Below, one piece after another: positions 42,919 through 51,815 of a stretch of DNA of 59,159 bases. The position numbers and the translations under genes are program-made. Source of the DNA: Thermoplasmata archaeon (GTDB taxonomy: Archaea; Thermoplasmatota; Thermoplasmata; Lutacidiplasmatales; UBA184); contig JAJYEA010000009.1 of NCBI GenBank assembly GCA_021790425.1, positions 1-59,159 on the forward strand. Direction: 5' to 3'. Positions within the stretch are counted from its first letter, which is position 1. Every line of letters starts with the position of its first letter. The notes under the pieces were generated by a model. That model saw only the letters and a list, made by a program, of their open reading frames with translations, searched no databases and was not told where the DNA came from.

Positions 42919-45900
42919 TCACGCCCGACCCGTCGAGAGTTCCTGCCGAGCCGCGGCCGACAGAGGGACCGCGCGATATCCCTGCGGCGTGGACCCTACC
43001 CCGGCCGGATGGGCCCTCGACCGGACGTCGGCGGGGGTCCCGCGGGGGTCCGGCCCTGCCGGAGCCCCGGGCTCGGGAACTCCCGGGCCCTGCGGGGATG
43101 GTGGCTGGGGGGGGCGTCGTCCGATCTCCACCTCTTCACGGTGGCGAATGATCATGGCGACCACGAGGGCCGCTCCGAGCACCGCGATGATGAGGGCAAG
43201 GAAGTACGGGGTCCAGTCGAAGGAGCCTCCCCCTCCGCTCGGGGACGTCGTCGTGGTGTTGGTGGACGGGGATTTGGTGGGGGCCGGGTTCACGACCACG
43301 GACAGCGAGGCGTTCGAGTAGGCGCCGGTGGGGTCCGACACGTTCACGCTGACCCCATAGCTGCCGGGCGCGGTCGGGGTGCAGCTCAGCACCGGCGAAT
43401 CCCCGGGAGCACAGCCGGTGGGGAGTCCGCTCCAGGAGTACGCGTAGGGCGGGGCCCCGCCCGACTCGATCGCGGAGAGGGTGAAGGACGTCCCCGCGAC
43501 GAGGGACGAGGCGCTGGCCACGAGCGAAGCCGTCCCCAGGCGGGGCAGCACGGTGAGCACGACCACGTTCGAGAGGACAGGGGTCTGTCCCGGGAGCGTC
43601 CCGGAGACCTCCACCGCGTAGGTGCCGGTCGCCGTGGGAGTGCAGGTGAAGTATGTGCCGGACGGGACGCACCCGCCCGGGAGCCCCTCCCACTGCCAGG
43701 AGACCGTAGAGTTGTTTCCCACGGATCCCACCCGGATGTCCGAGGACTGTCCCAGTTCGAGAGTGGCGGGGGAGGACTGGAGCACCACCGAGGAGAGCGT
43801 CGCGTTCACCTCCACGACCGTGAAGGCCCGGGGCGAGACCACCCCGGTGGCATCGGTGACCTGGACGGAGACGTTGTAGTCGCCCGTGGTGCTCGGGACG
43901 CAGGAAATCGAGGCCGCGTTCATCGCGGGGCATCCCCGGGGAAGACCTGTCCAGAGGAACGTGTAGGGCGTCTCGCCCCCGGAGATGTCCGTGGCGAGGC
44001 CGAGCGTCCCCCCGAGGCCGATCCGGGAGGGGCTGGCGGAGAGGGAGGGGTTGCCGAACGCGGGGTACACGGTGACGACCGTCGGCGGCGAGGTGATGCT
44101 ACCCGCGATTGGGCCGGAGCCCGTGACCGTGATGGAGTAGGTGCCCGGGGTCGTGGGCTGGCACATGATCGAACCGAGGGTGCCCGCGCACCCTGGGGGA
44201 AGGCCCGACCAGGTGAAGTTGAGGACACCGGTGTACCCCGTCACCGCGGCGGCGAGGGTCAGGTACTGGAGCACGTCGACCTGGGAGAGAGAAGCGGACA
44301 CCCCCACGCTCCAGTCGGGACCGCCGATCGTGAGCGTGACCGGGGCGGAGGTGACGTTGAACCCGGTGCCGTCCAGGGCGCTCACGTGGATCTGCCACGT
44401 GCCCAGGTCCGAGGCAAGGTTCGGGGTGCAGGTGAGGGCGTTCGTGGGGCCCGGGGCTGCCGTGCAGTTGGCGGGAAGCCCGAACCACGCGATCGAGGAG
44501 AACGTCTCGCTCCCTCCCGAGGCATTGGCCCAGAGCGTCACGTTCTCGCCCAGCGCGATCTGCGAGGGGTGGAGCGAGAGAACGACCACGGGGTCCGTGT
44601 TCACGTTCAGCGAGAGGAAATTGCTCGTGACGCCGGGGAGCCCGTTCCCCGAGGAGACCACGTCGGTCACGAAGAAGGTCCCGTTGGTGGCCGGGGTGCA
44701 GGCGACGGACGCCGCGCCGTTCGCGGGCGCGGCGCATCCCGGCGGAAGTCCTTGCCAGGAGTACCCGGGGGCGCTCACGCCGCCTCCGCTGGCCGCCGCC
44801 GAGATCTGGACGCTCTCCCCGAGGTCGATCGTCGTGGGGGAGGCGGTCGGGGTCAGCGCCGTCCACGGGGTTCCGACCATCCAGGTGTCGGTGATCGGCC
44901 CGTAGCGCGAGGAGCCCCCGAAGAGGAGGAGATTGTCACCCTGGCCCGTGTACGCGAGGGAGGCGTACCCCCGTCCGGAGGGCCCGTAGAGGGGCTGGGA
45001 GGTCCAGTTGACCCCGTCGTAGACCCACGTGTCGGAGAGCATCCGGGTGGCGCCGGCCCCGCCGAAGAGGACCACGACGTCCCCGGTGGGGTCCAGCGCG
45101 ATCCCGGCGCCCGCGCGCACCGAGGGGCAGTGGGAACGCGCGCAGTACGAGGCGTTCTCGATGGACGTCCATGCCCCGCCCTGGAACGACCAGGTGTCGT
45201 TGAGCATTCCCGTCGCTCCCACGCCTCCGAAGAGCAGGACCCCTCCGTTCGTGAGGAGCCCCTGGGACATCCCGGCGCTCGCCCGGGGGGAGGGGCACGC
45301 GCGCGTCGCACACTGCGACGGGCTCAGGACCTCCTGCCAGGCTCCACCGTAGAATACCCAAGTGTCGTTGTCGTAGCCAGTTCCCACGCCGCCGAAGAGG
45401 ACGAGTTCCTGGTCCGAGGCATCCCAGGCGATGGACGCGTTCGACCGCGCAGAAGGGCAGGTCGTGCTCGTGCAGGCGCCGCCCGCGATGAGCTCGGTCC
45501 AGGAGTTGGCGGAGAAGCTCCACGTGTCCCGGAGGTAGCCCCCGGTGGTCGTGGACATTCCCCCGAACAGGATCAGGGTACCGTTGACGCCGTCCCACCC
45601 GAGGGAGGTTCCCGCCCGCGGGGAAGGACAGGTCGATGCCAGGCACTGGGCCGACGAGATGACCTCGGTCCACACCCCCTGGGAATACGTCCAGGTGTCC
45701 CCGAGGGTGGTCCCGTCCGAACCACCGAAGAGGACGACTACGTGGTCCGAGGGGTCCCACGCCATGCTGGCGTCCCATCGGGGACCCGGTGCGTTGGAGA
45801 ATGCGAACGGGCTCCAAAGGCCCCGCACGAGACTCCAGGTGTCCCCTCGGTAGGGATACCCGCCGAACATGAGGAGGCCGCCGACCGAAGGGTCGTCGGC

Positions 45901-47244
45901 CAGACCCGCCAGGCTCCGTCCCCCCGGGCACTGGAGGCAACCCGAGGCGGCGGACTGGAACTGCCAGTGCTCGGCCACAAGGTACCATGTGTCCGAGAAG
46001 TCCACGGAACCGTTGTACCCGCCGAAGAGGACCAGGTCACCGATGGCGGAATCGTAGGCGAGGCTCGCCTCGTCCCGCGCCGCCGGGCAGGGGGTCGGCC
46101 CCGCCGGTCCCGTGCACTGCGAGGGTGAGATCAGCTCCGTCCACGACCCCTGCCGGTAGAGCCAGGTGTCGTTGAGCGGAGCGCTGGAAATGTCCCCGCC
46201 GAAGAGGACGTCCCCCGGGAGCGTGGGATCCCAGGCCATCGGCGCATCGGCGCGGCCCGAGGGGCACACCACGGTGCCGCCGCCGCTCGTGCAGCTCGAG
46301 GACGAGATGAGCGGGACCCACGTGCCGGAGCTGAACTCCCAGGTGTCGTCCAATCCGCCGTATCCGCCGAAGAGGACGGCGATCCCGTCGACCGGATCGT
46401 CGGCGAAGGACCCGCTGTCCCGGGCCGAGGGACACGTCGTCGTGCCTCCCGAGCCCGCGCAGCTCGACTGGGCGATCAGGAGCTGCCAGCGACCCCCCGA
46501 GAAGGACCAGGTGTCCCCGTACTCGTAGGGACCGTTGTTCCCACCCCATCCCCCGAAGAGCACCACGTACCCTCCCTTGGTGTAGTAGGTCATGTAGGCC
46601 CCCAGGCGCGGGCCCGGGGCCACCGGGAGCGAGAGCTCCGTCCAGTGACCCTCCTGGAAGATCCAGGTATCTCCCTGCACCGAGGAGCTCGACCCGCCCG
46701 AGAACAGCACCACGTAGCCGTCCGCGGGGTCGTAGACCATCGAGACCCCCGACCGACCGATCGGGGTCCCGACGGGGGACCACGCGAGGGAGGGGACCGC
46801 GGTCCTGGGCGCGGCACAGGTGACGGAGGAGCCGGAAGCTACGGACGAACAGGATTGAGGGATCCCGTGGGCGGGCCCGCCGCCCGACACGTAGGACCGC
46901 ACGGCGTCCTGGAGCTGCGATGTGGCGGTCGCGGAGCCGTCCCGAACCGTCGGAGCCGAGGAGAGCGGATGTCCCCCAACCACGGGAGCCGCGGGACTCC
47001 CGTACGCCGATGCGGGAAAGAGCGAGACCGTGAGCATCACGAGGAGCATGGGCACCGTCACGAGCGCCGCGGGTTCCTTCCACCGGGGACGGACGTAGGC
47101 CGCCTTTTTCGTGGGACGGGAGTTCACGGCCGCCGTTTCCTTCTCCTTCCCGAGGATATCCGTGGGATCGGGGAGGTCTCTCCAGGCTCCGGCCGGTCGT
47201 CGCTTCTCCGTCGGCGCGCTCTGGGGTGCGGTCACTCTCGCCAT
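42919..47244 (-). CDS. Giant kelch / Ig-like surface protein with membrane anchor
   Basis: 1441 residues. A basic N-terminal region (about 1-62) precedes a membrane/signal helix (PMLLVMLTVSLFPASAYG). Many kelch repeats follow (about 148-788; LFGGxxxxxxxxDTWxFxxGxWTE), enough for more than one propeller. Then about eight Ig-like domains with the marker GLPxGC (about 790-1335), a membrane helix (about 1347-1370) and a proline-rich cytoplasmic tail. Paired Cys in kelch loops (SQC...CP) suggest disulfides outside the cell. A substrate cannot be inferred; adhesion or S-layer function is likely. The start may lie further inside, as the signal helix is 60 residues in. Confidence 0.85.
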   Translation of the reverse strand: MARVTAPQSAPTEKRRPAGAWRDLPDPTDILGKEKETAAVNSRPTKKAAYVRPRWKEPAALVTVPMLLVMLTVSLFPASAYGSPAAPVVGGHPLSSAPTVRDGSATATSQLQDAVRSYVSGGGPAHGIPQSCSSVASGSSVTCAAPRTAVPSLAWSPVGTPIGRSGVSMVYDPADGYVVLFSGGSSSSVQGDTWIFQEGHWTELSLPVAPGPRLGAYMTYYTKGGYVVLFGGWGGNNGPYEYGDTWSFSGGRWQLLIAQSSCAGSGGTTTCPSARDSGSFADDPVDGIAVLFGGYGGLDDTWEFSSGTWVPLISSSSCTSGGGTVVCPSGRADAPMAWDPTLPGDVLFGGDISSAPLNDTWLYRQGSWTELISPSQCTGPAGPTPCPAARDEASLAYDSAIGDLVLFGGYNGSVDFSDTWYLVAEHWQFQSAASGCLQCPGGRSLAGLADDPSVGGLLMFGGYPYRGDTWSLVRGLWSPFAFSNAPGPRWDASMAWDPSDHVVVLFGGSDGTTLGDTWTYSQGVWTEVISSAQCLASTCPSPRAGTSLGWDGVNGTLILFGGMSTTTGGYLRDTWSFSANSWTELIAGGACTSTTCPSARSNASIAWDASDQELVLFGGVGTGYDNDTWVFYGGAWQEVLSPSQCATRACPSPRASAGMSQGLLTNGGVLLFGGVGATGMLNDTWSFQGGAWTSIENASYCARSHCPSVRAGAGIALDPTGDVVVLFGGAGATRMLSDTWVYDGVNWTSQPLYGPSGRGYASLAYTGQGDNLLLFGGSSRYGPITDTWMVGTPWTALTPTASPTTIDLGESVQISAAASGGGVSAPGYSWQGLPPGCAAPANGAASVACTPATNGTFFVTDVVSSGNGLPGVTSNFLSLNVNTDPVVVLSLHPSQIALGENVTLWANASGGSETFSSIAWFGLPANCTAAPGPTNALTCTPNLASDLGTWQIHVSALDGTGFNVTSAPVTLTIGGPDWSVGVSASLSQVDVLQYLTLAAAVTGYTGVLNFTWSGLPPGCAGTLGSIMCQPTTPGTYSITVTGSGPIAGSITSPPTVVTVYPAFGNPSLSASPSRIGLGGTLGLATDISGGETPYTFLWTGLPRGCPAMNAASISCVPSTTGDYNVSVQVTDATGVVSPRAFTVVEVNATLSSVVLQSSPATLELGQSSDIRVGSVGNNSTVSWQWEGLPGGCVPSGTYFTCTPTATGTYAVEVSGTLPGQTPVLSNVVVLTVLPRLGTASLVASASSLVAGTSFTLSAIESGGAPPYAYSWSGLPTGCAPGDSPVLSCTPTAPGSYGVSVNVSDPTGAYSNASLSVVVNPAPTKSPSTNTTTTSPSGGGGSFDWTPYFLALIIAVLGAALVVAMIIRHREEVEIGRRPPQPPSPQGPGVPEPGAPAGPDPRGTPADVRSRAHPAGVGSTPQGYRAVPLSAAARQELSTGRA

Positions 47245-47293
47245 GGCCCTGCTCGAGGTTGGAGCCGCGGCTAGGAATTTCTACTCTCGGTTA

Positions 47294-47309
47294 GGAGAAT
47301 ATAGTCTCC
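47294..47309. promoter_or_regulatory. Inverted repeat around ATATAG upstream of the kelch gene
   Basis: GGAGA-ATATAG-TCTCC. A TATA-like core sits inside a 5-bp inverted repeat about 55 bases before the kelch gene start; possibly a promoter with an operator. The leader would be about 30 bases. Confidence 0.35.
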
Positions 47310-47347
47310 CCGTTAGGACTGCATACCCGGAGTGTGGCAAACGGTCG

Positions 47348-47362
47348 CCTAGGAGTCCTAGG
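47348..47362. repeat. Perfect 7-bp palindrome
   Basis: CCTAGGA-G-TCCTAGG just upstream of the transposase remnant. It may be a relic of an element end or a regulator site. Confidence 0.35.
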
Positions 47363-47408
47363 GCGGTGATGCCGAATTGGCTACGTTCGAAGCCCCGCGT
47401 GCTTTGTC

Positions 47409-47813
47409 CTTGACACGCGGGTCTCCCTGCCTGTCTCCCTCACACCGGAGGAACACGCCCAGCTCTCCGCGTGGGCACGGGGTCGTTCTACTCCGCATCG
47501 CCGGGTCCTCCCCCACCAGATCGTCCTGAGCGCCTCCGAAGGCAAGACGAACGAGCCGATCGCGGGAAGACTCCATACCGAGTGCACCACCTGCGCCCTA
47601 GGGCGACACCGATCCATCGCCGGACGGATTTCTGGCCTGGAACTGCATGACCCACGCGCGGGGGCACCCACCACCATTCCGGAACGAGAAGATCCGATGG
47701 AACCGGATGAACGTTGGTCAGGCGGTGTCACCACACTAAGGGTCTCTGCGGAAGTTGCCTTCCGCATCTCTCGCGGGGTAGCCTTGGCCTCCTTCGCAAG
47801 AACTTTCCCGTAG
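47409..47813 (+). pseudogene. IS630-type transposase N-terminal remnant
   Basis: An open frame without a usable start, ended by TAG at 47811. Its translation matches the IS630 N-terminus by eye: LTPEEHAQLSAWARGRSTPHRR, IVLSASEGKTNEPIAGRL (helix-turn-helix region), GLELHDPRAGAPTTIPERE (normally GLxDxPRxGRPxTI), then DERWSGGVTTL in the region normally WSvrxLA. Key helix positions are altered and the DDE catalytic part is missing. It is therefore a decayed fragment. The rest of the 616-base gap between genes holds only the two palindromes. Confidence 0.75.
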
Positions 47814-47859
47814 GGCAGAGCGCGTGGATCAGTCCCGGGCCACCGGTCTTGGCACGGGC

Positions 47860-48807
47860 TCACGCGGGGCCGGCGTGTCGCGGAGGGGGCCGCGTAAGGT
47901 ACCGGAGGAGACCCATGGCCGCCATCTCGTATCCCGTGACGGCGTTCGTCCGCTGGGCCTGGATCGCGGGCTCCCCCTCGGCGCGTGACAACGCGAGGTC
48001 GTCCTCTTCGAGCGCACGCGCGATCTCTGGGACCGTGGGGGTCTTCTGGATCACCTCGCGCGCCACGGCCACCCAGCGGTTGACCCGCTCCGCCGCCTCC
48101 TCGAGGCGGGCGACCGCGTTGTCCGCCGGGCCGTAGTGGCTGAAGAGGAGACGCCGGGGGGCGAAGGAGCGCATCCTTTCCAGGCTGGAGAGCAGCATGT
48201 CCACGTCGAGGTCCGGAGGCGGGACCGCCGGGCGGACGTGCGTGGACCCCTGGAGCAGGACACCGGCCCCGTCCCCCGTCATGACGGCGGCGAGGGCCGA
48301 GTCGAAGAACGCCACGTGGTGGTTTGCGTGACCCGGCGCCGGGATCACGGTCAGCGAGGCTCCGCGGTCCAGCGCGAAGGTCTCGCCTCCCTTCAAAGCG
48401 CGGAGGCGGTCGGCGGGCACCGGCAGGACCGGACCCCACAGTTGGTCGGACATCGGCCCCCAGGCCCGGGCGGCGCTCTGCACGAGCTTCGAGGTGTCGA
48501 GCATGTGCGGTCGACCGACCTCGTGGACATGGAAGACCGCCTTCGGCAGGCTGTCGACGAGCGCGCCGAGCCCGCCGGCGTGGTCGAGATGGATGTGGGT
48601 GACGAAGACGTCCTTCACCTCGACCGGGGTGATCCCGGCGGCCGCGAGACCTTCGAGGAAGGCTTGGTGGCAGGTGGTCGGACCGACCTCCACGACGGCC
48701 CATCCGCCGTCCTTCTCCGGGAGCAGGTAGCTCCCGATGAGCCCCGGGGTGTGCTGGAAATCTAGATCGATGAGGAGGCGACCTTCGCCCAGCTCTTGGA
48801 TGGCCAT
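47860..48807 (-). CDS. Metallo-beta-lactamase-fold hydrolase
   Basis: 315 residues. MBL fold with THIHLDHAGG (HxHxDH zinc motif, about residue 72), PAPGHANHHVAF, MTGDGAG and FSHYGPADN. This pattern fits glyoxalase II-like or thioester/lactone hydrolases of the MBL superfamily; the substrate is unknown. The C-terminal helical extension (about 235-315) is longer than the minimal domain. It is third in a minus-strand operon after the TPR and M50 genes, 12 bases behind the latter. Confidence 0.9.
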   Translation of the reverse strand: MAIQELGEGRLLIDLDFQHTPGLIGSYLLPEKDGGWAVVEVGPTTCHQAFLEGLAAAGITPVEVKDVFVTHIHLDHAGGLGALVDSLPKAVFHVHEVGRPHMLDTSKLVQSAARAWGPMSDQLWGPVLPVPADRLRALKGGETFALDRGASLTVIPAPGHANHHVAFFDSALAAVMTGDGAGVLLQGSTHVRPAVPPPDLDVDMLLSSLERMRSFAPRRLLFSHYGPADNAVARLEEAAERVNRWVAVAREVIQKTPTVPEIARALEEDDLALSRAEGEPAIQAQRTNAVTGYEMAAMGLLRYLTRPPPRHAGPA

Positions 48808-48819
48808 GCTCCGGCGTCC

Positions 48820-49509
48820 TCAGAGGATGAAGAGGAATATGAAGAGTGCCACTGCGCCGGCGAACGCGCCTACCCAGACGGGCTTGCTCCAGTGCCAGAT
48901 CTTCCGGCCGTCCAAAGGCCCCCAGGGAATGAGGTTGAAGATCGCGAACCAGGTGTTGACCTGCGCGACCAGCGCGAAGACCGCGGTCCAGAAGAGGTAA
49001 CCGTGGTAGTGGAACGGGAGCAGTGCCGCGCCGAGGAAGGCACCGGTCCAGACGAGGTTCATCCCCGGGCCCGCGATGCTGATGAGTCCCCACTCCCGCT
49101 TCAGCGAGGGAGCCCCGCTCACCATCGTCGCTCCCGGCGCGGCGTAGAGGAAGCCGATGGCGGCCATGATGATCGAGAGGAAGAGGGTCTGCACGTACAT
49201 CCGGAACTCGGCCCAGAGCCCGAAGGCCCGCGCGGCGAACTTGTGCGCCATCTCGTGGGAGAAGAATCCCGTGAGGCCCACGAGCAGGGCCACGGCCAGC
49301 GCCTGGACGTAGTTCATCCCGGCGACGTGGGCGAACATGCTGAACCCCGTGAGGCCCGAGAAGAGGAGCCAGAAGTCGAAGGTCAGCACCGTGAGCGCGA
49401 TCACGATGTGCTGGATCTCGGTGCGGGAGAACGTGGCCGCGGGCCGGCGGGGCGCGTACGTTCCCGGAAGCGTGTACTGGTACGTCGCCGCGGAGCTCCG
49501 GGACCACAT
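48820..49509 (-). CDS. M50-family (site-2-type) membrane metalloprotease
   Basis: 229 residues with about six membrane helices. The zinc motif HEMAHKF lies near residue 85 and the third-ligand motif NLIPWGPLDGRKI near residue 200, both typical of M50/S2P proteases acting inside the membrane. No CBS or PDZ domain is present, so it is a minimal form. The conserved core has archaeal-type spacing. Lies between the TPR and MBL genes with gaps of 9-12 bases. Confidence 0.93.
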   Translation of the reverse strand: MWSRSSAATYQYTLPGTYAPRRPAATFSRTEIQHIVIALTVLTFDFWLLFSGLTGFSMFAHVAGMNYVQALAVALLVGLTGFFSHEMAHKFAARAFGLWAEFRMYVQTLFLSIIMAAIGFLYAAPGATMVSGAPSLKREWGLISIAGPGMNLVWTGAFLGAALLPFHYHGYLFWTAVFALVAQVNTWFAIFNLIPWGPLDGRKIWHWSKPVWVGAFAGAVALFIFLFIL

Positions 49510-49518
49510 GGATGGTAT

Positions 49519-50616
49519 CTACTTGCGCCGCCCCGAGGTCTTGGCCTTTGCGGGGCGGGACTTCGGCGCCGGCTTCGAGGGCGGGGGAGCCGCGGGAGCG
49601 GCGACCTTCTGTCCGGGGGCCGGGATGGGGGGGAGCGTGACGGACTTCGGCCGCTCCTTCCCGCGCTGGAGCGTCTTCTCCTGGATCATCATGGTCTCGT
49701 AGACCCGGAGCACTTCCTCCATGGGGAGGCCCGTGGAGAGCGCGACGGCTTCCTCGCGCGCGGCCCCCTCGCGGTCCCCGGTGTGCCACAGGCACGCCGC
49801 CCACATGGCGTGGAAGCGGCCCTCGCCAGGGGCGAGACGCAGGAGCTCCTCGACATGCTGTCCCGCTTCGGCCCACTCCTGGGCCTCCACGAGCGCGGCG
49901 AAGAGGTGCGTGCGGACGACCGCGTTCCCCGGGGCGTCCGCGAGGATCGATTTGAGCGCGCGGATCTCCTGCTGGATCTTCCCGTGGACGCCGTGCGCCC
50001 GCGCCTTCCCGACCCGGGCCTGCATATTGTCCTCCTGGAGCGTTAGCACCGTGTCGAACGCCTCCCGGGCCATGTCCCCCAGGCCGAGGGCGAGGTAGGA
50101 TTCCCCGAGCCCGAGGTAGGCCGGGATGTACTCCGGCTTCAGCGAGACCGCCTCCGAGTAGAACCGGGCGGCGAGTGCCGGCACGCCCTGCCCCAGCCAC
50201 TCCCGGCCGACGTGCATCAGGCGGTCGAGCCGGTCGGCGGTCGGCAGCGTGCGGTGCTCCCCGATGGACGCGGGCGCGGGCGTCTCCGGGGCCGCGATCG
50301 TGTCCACGCCGAGGATCTCGAGCAGGTGCTGGAAGCGGGCGCCTTCGACGACGGTGACCTTGCGGTTCGTGAGAGGGGTACGCACCGCGCTCGGGATCTG
50401 CCCTGAGGTGAGCACCACGATGTGCTTGAAGTCCTTGAGCCCCTTCTTCACCATCGCGGAGAGGTAGGGCTCCGTCATGTGGGCCGGTTCCTCGACGAAC
50501 GCGTAGAGGAAATCGTCCGGGGTGGAGAGGAAGGTCGTCGACCCGGACCTCTTCGCCTCTGTCAATCGCTGGCCGAAGCTTTCGGCGATGGTCTCCACGA
50601 GCCTTGCGGATGTCAT
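49519..50616 (-). CDS. TPR-repeat protein with N-terminal restriction-endonuclease-like fold candidate
   Basis: 365 residues. An alpha/beta N-terminal domain (about 1-105; DFKHIVVLTSGQIPSAV) of a type I did not recognise for certain, then TPR repeats (about 125-300; AARFYSEAVSLKPEYIPAYLGLGESYLALG), and a Lys/Pro/Ala-rich basic tail. Probably a protein-interaction scaffold. First gene of the TPR-M50-MBL operon. Divergent from the prenyl synthase gene with 74 bases between starts. Confidence 0.8.
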   Translation of the reverse strand: MTSARLVETIAESFGQRLTEAKRSGSTTFLSTPDDFLYAFVEEPAHMTEPYLSAMVKKGLKDFKHIVVLTSGQIPSAVRTPLTNRKVTVVEGARFQHLLEILGVDTIAAPETPAPASIGEHRTLPTADRLDRLMHVGREWLGQGVPALAARFYSEAVSLKPEYIPAYLGLGESYLALGLGDMAREAFDTVLTLQEDNMQARVGKARAHGVHGKIQQEIRALKSILADAPGNAVVRTHLFAALVEAQEWAEAGQHVEELLRLAPGEGRFHAMWAACLWHTGDREGAAREEAVALSTGLPMEEVLRVYETMMIQEKTLQRGKERPKSVTLPPIPAPGQKVAAPAAPPPSKPAPKSRPAKAKTSGRRK

Positions 50617-50653
50617 CTATCGGACCTCGTCGGGGTTTCGCGATACTGCGAGG

Positions 50654-50661
50654 CTATAAAT
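50654..50661 (+). promoter_or_regulatory. TATA element of the prenyl diphosphate synthase gene
   Basis: CTATAAAT, centred about 33 bases before ATG 50691. Confidence 0.6.
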
Positions 50662-50690
50662 GGTAGGTACTCTAACGCTCCGGGCATACG

Positions 50691-51755
50691 ATGAAGCTCA
50701 AGGAACTCTTGGCCTGGAGGCCGACCATCGAGAAGCGCCTCTCGTCCGAGCTCACGCGCGAGATCGCGCTGGCCCGGGCGGAGAGCCGCCATCTGGTCCC
50801 CTTCCTCGAGGCCACCCAGGAGTTCAACCTGCGGGGCGGGAAGCGCTTCCGCGCCCTCCTCGTCCTGGCCGGATACCACGTGGCGGGAGGCAAGGTCCTC
50901 GCCGTCCCCGTGCCGGCGGCCGCGGCCCTCGAGACCTTCCAGAGCTGGATGCTCATCCACGATGACGTGATGGACCACGGCGAGAAGCGCCGGGGCGGGC
51001 CCACCATGCACGTCAGCATGGCCGAGTACCACTCGAAGCATGAGCTCGACCGCCTCGACTCCGACTTCGGGGAGGCGATGGCGATCACGCTCGGTGACCT
51101 CATGGAGGCCGTCACCACGCGGGGGCTCCTCGCGGTGAAGGTCCCGGCGGAGCGGAAGGTGGCGCTCATGGCCGAGTACTCCCAGATGACCCGGCTGACC
51201 GCCTACGGCCAGCTCCTCGACGTGTACCTCGGCGCCTCCCCGCTCTCCCGCGTCAACGAGCAGGACGTGCTGACGATCCACCGGCTGAAGACCGCGGCCT
51301 ACACCGTGAGCTCCCCGCTCCGGATGGGCGCGATCCTCGCAGGGGGAAGCCCCGCGCTCCAGCAACGCCTCGGGAGGATCGGCGACGACCTCGGGGTCGC
51401 CTTCCAGCTCCGCGACGATGTCCTCGGGCTCGGCCTGGGGGACAACGTCTCCCTCGACAAGAGCACCAACGACCTCTTCGAGGGCAAGCGGACCCTCCTC
51501 GTGATCGAAGCGTGGCGCCGGGCGTCCCGCAAGGGACGGGAGGTCCTCGAGCGGGTGCTCGGGAACCCCATCGCCTCGCCGCGGCAGCTCGACGACGCGA
51601 TCGAGGTCATCCGCGCCACGGGCAGTCTCGACTACTCGGAGGAGCGCATCGCGCAGCTGCGCGACCGGGCCTACAAGGCGCTCGGAACGATCCCCAAGGA
51701 CCGCGCCGACCTCCTCCGGGAGATCGGCCAGATGCTCACCGAGCGCGCGAAGTAG
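50691..51755 (+). CDS. Geranylgeranyl/farnesyl diphosphate synthase
   Basis: 354 residues. Trans-prenyltransferase with GGKRFRALLVL, the first Asp-rich motif in IHDDVMDHGEKRRGG (about residue 90), and the second in FQLRDDVLGL (about residue 240). It condenses isopentenyl units to C15-C20 chains for archaeal ether lipids. Bulky residues before the first motif set chain length, but I cannot assign C15 versus C20 reliably. Monocistronic, short leader. Confidence 0.95.
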   Translation: MKLKELLAWRPTIEKRLSSELTREIALARAESRHLVPFLEATQEFNLRGGKRFRALLVLAGYHVAGGKVLAVPVPAAAALETFQSWMLIHDDVMDHGEKRRGGPTMHVSMAEYHSKHELDRLDSDFGEAMAITLGDLMEAVTTRGLLAVKVPAERKVALMAEYSQMTRLTAYGQLLDVYLGASPLSRVNEQDVLTIHRLKTAAYTVSSPLRMGAILAGGSPALQQRLGRIGDDLGVAFQLRDDVLGLGLGDNVSLDKSTNDLFEGKRTLLVIEAWRRASRKGREVLERVLGNPIASPRQLDDAIEVIRATGSLDYSEERIAQLRDRAYKALGTIPKDRADLLREIGQMLTERAK

Positions 51756-51815
51756 GCGCGGGTCTTCCCGCCCGACGACGACCGGGGGACCCTCCGAAAG
51801 GTCAGGCCGCGAGTC

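Noticed and set aside
47367-47400. tRNA-like GGCTACGTTCGAAGCC pattern
   Set aside because: Has a T-loop-like core, but no acceptor, D or anticodon stems can be built around it.
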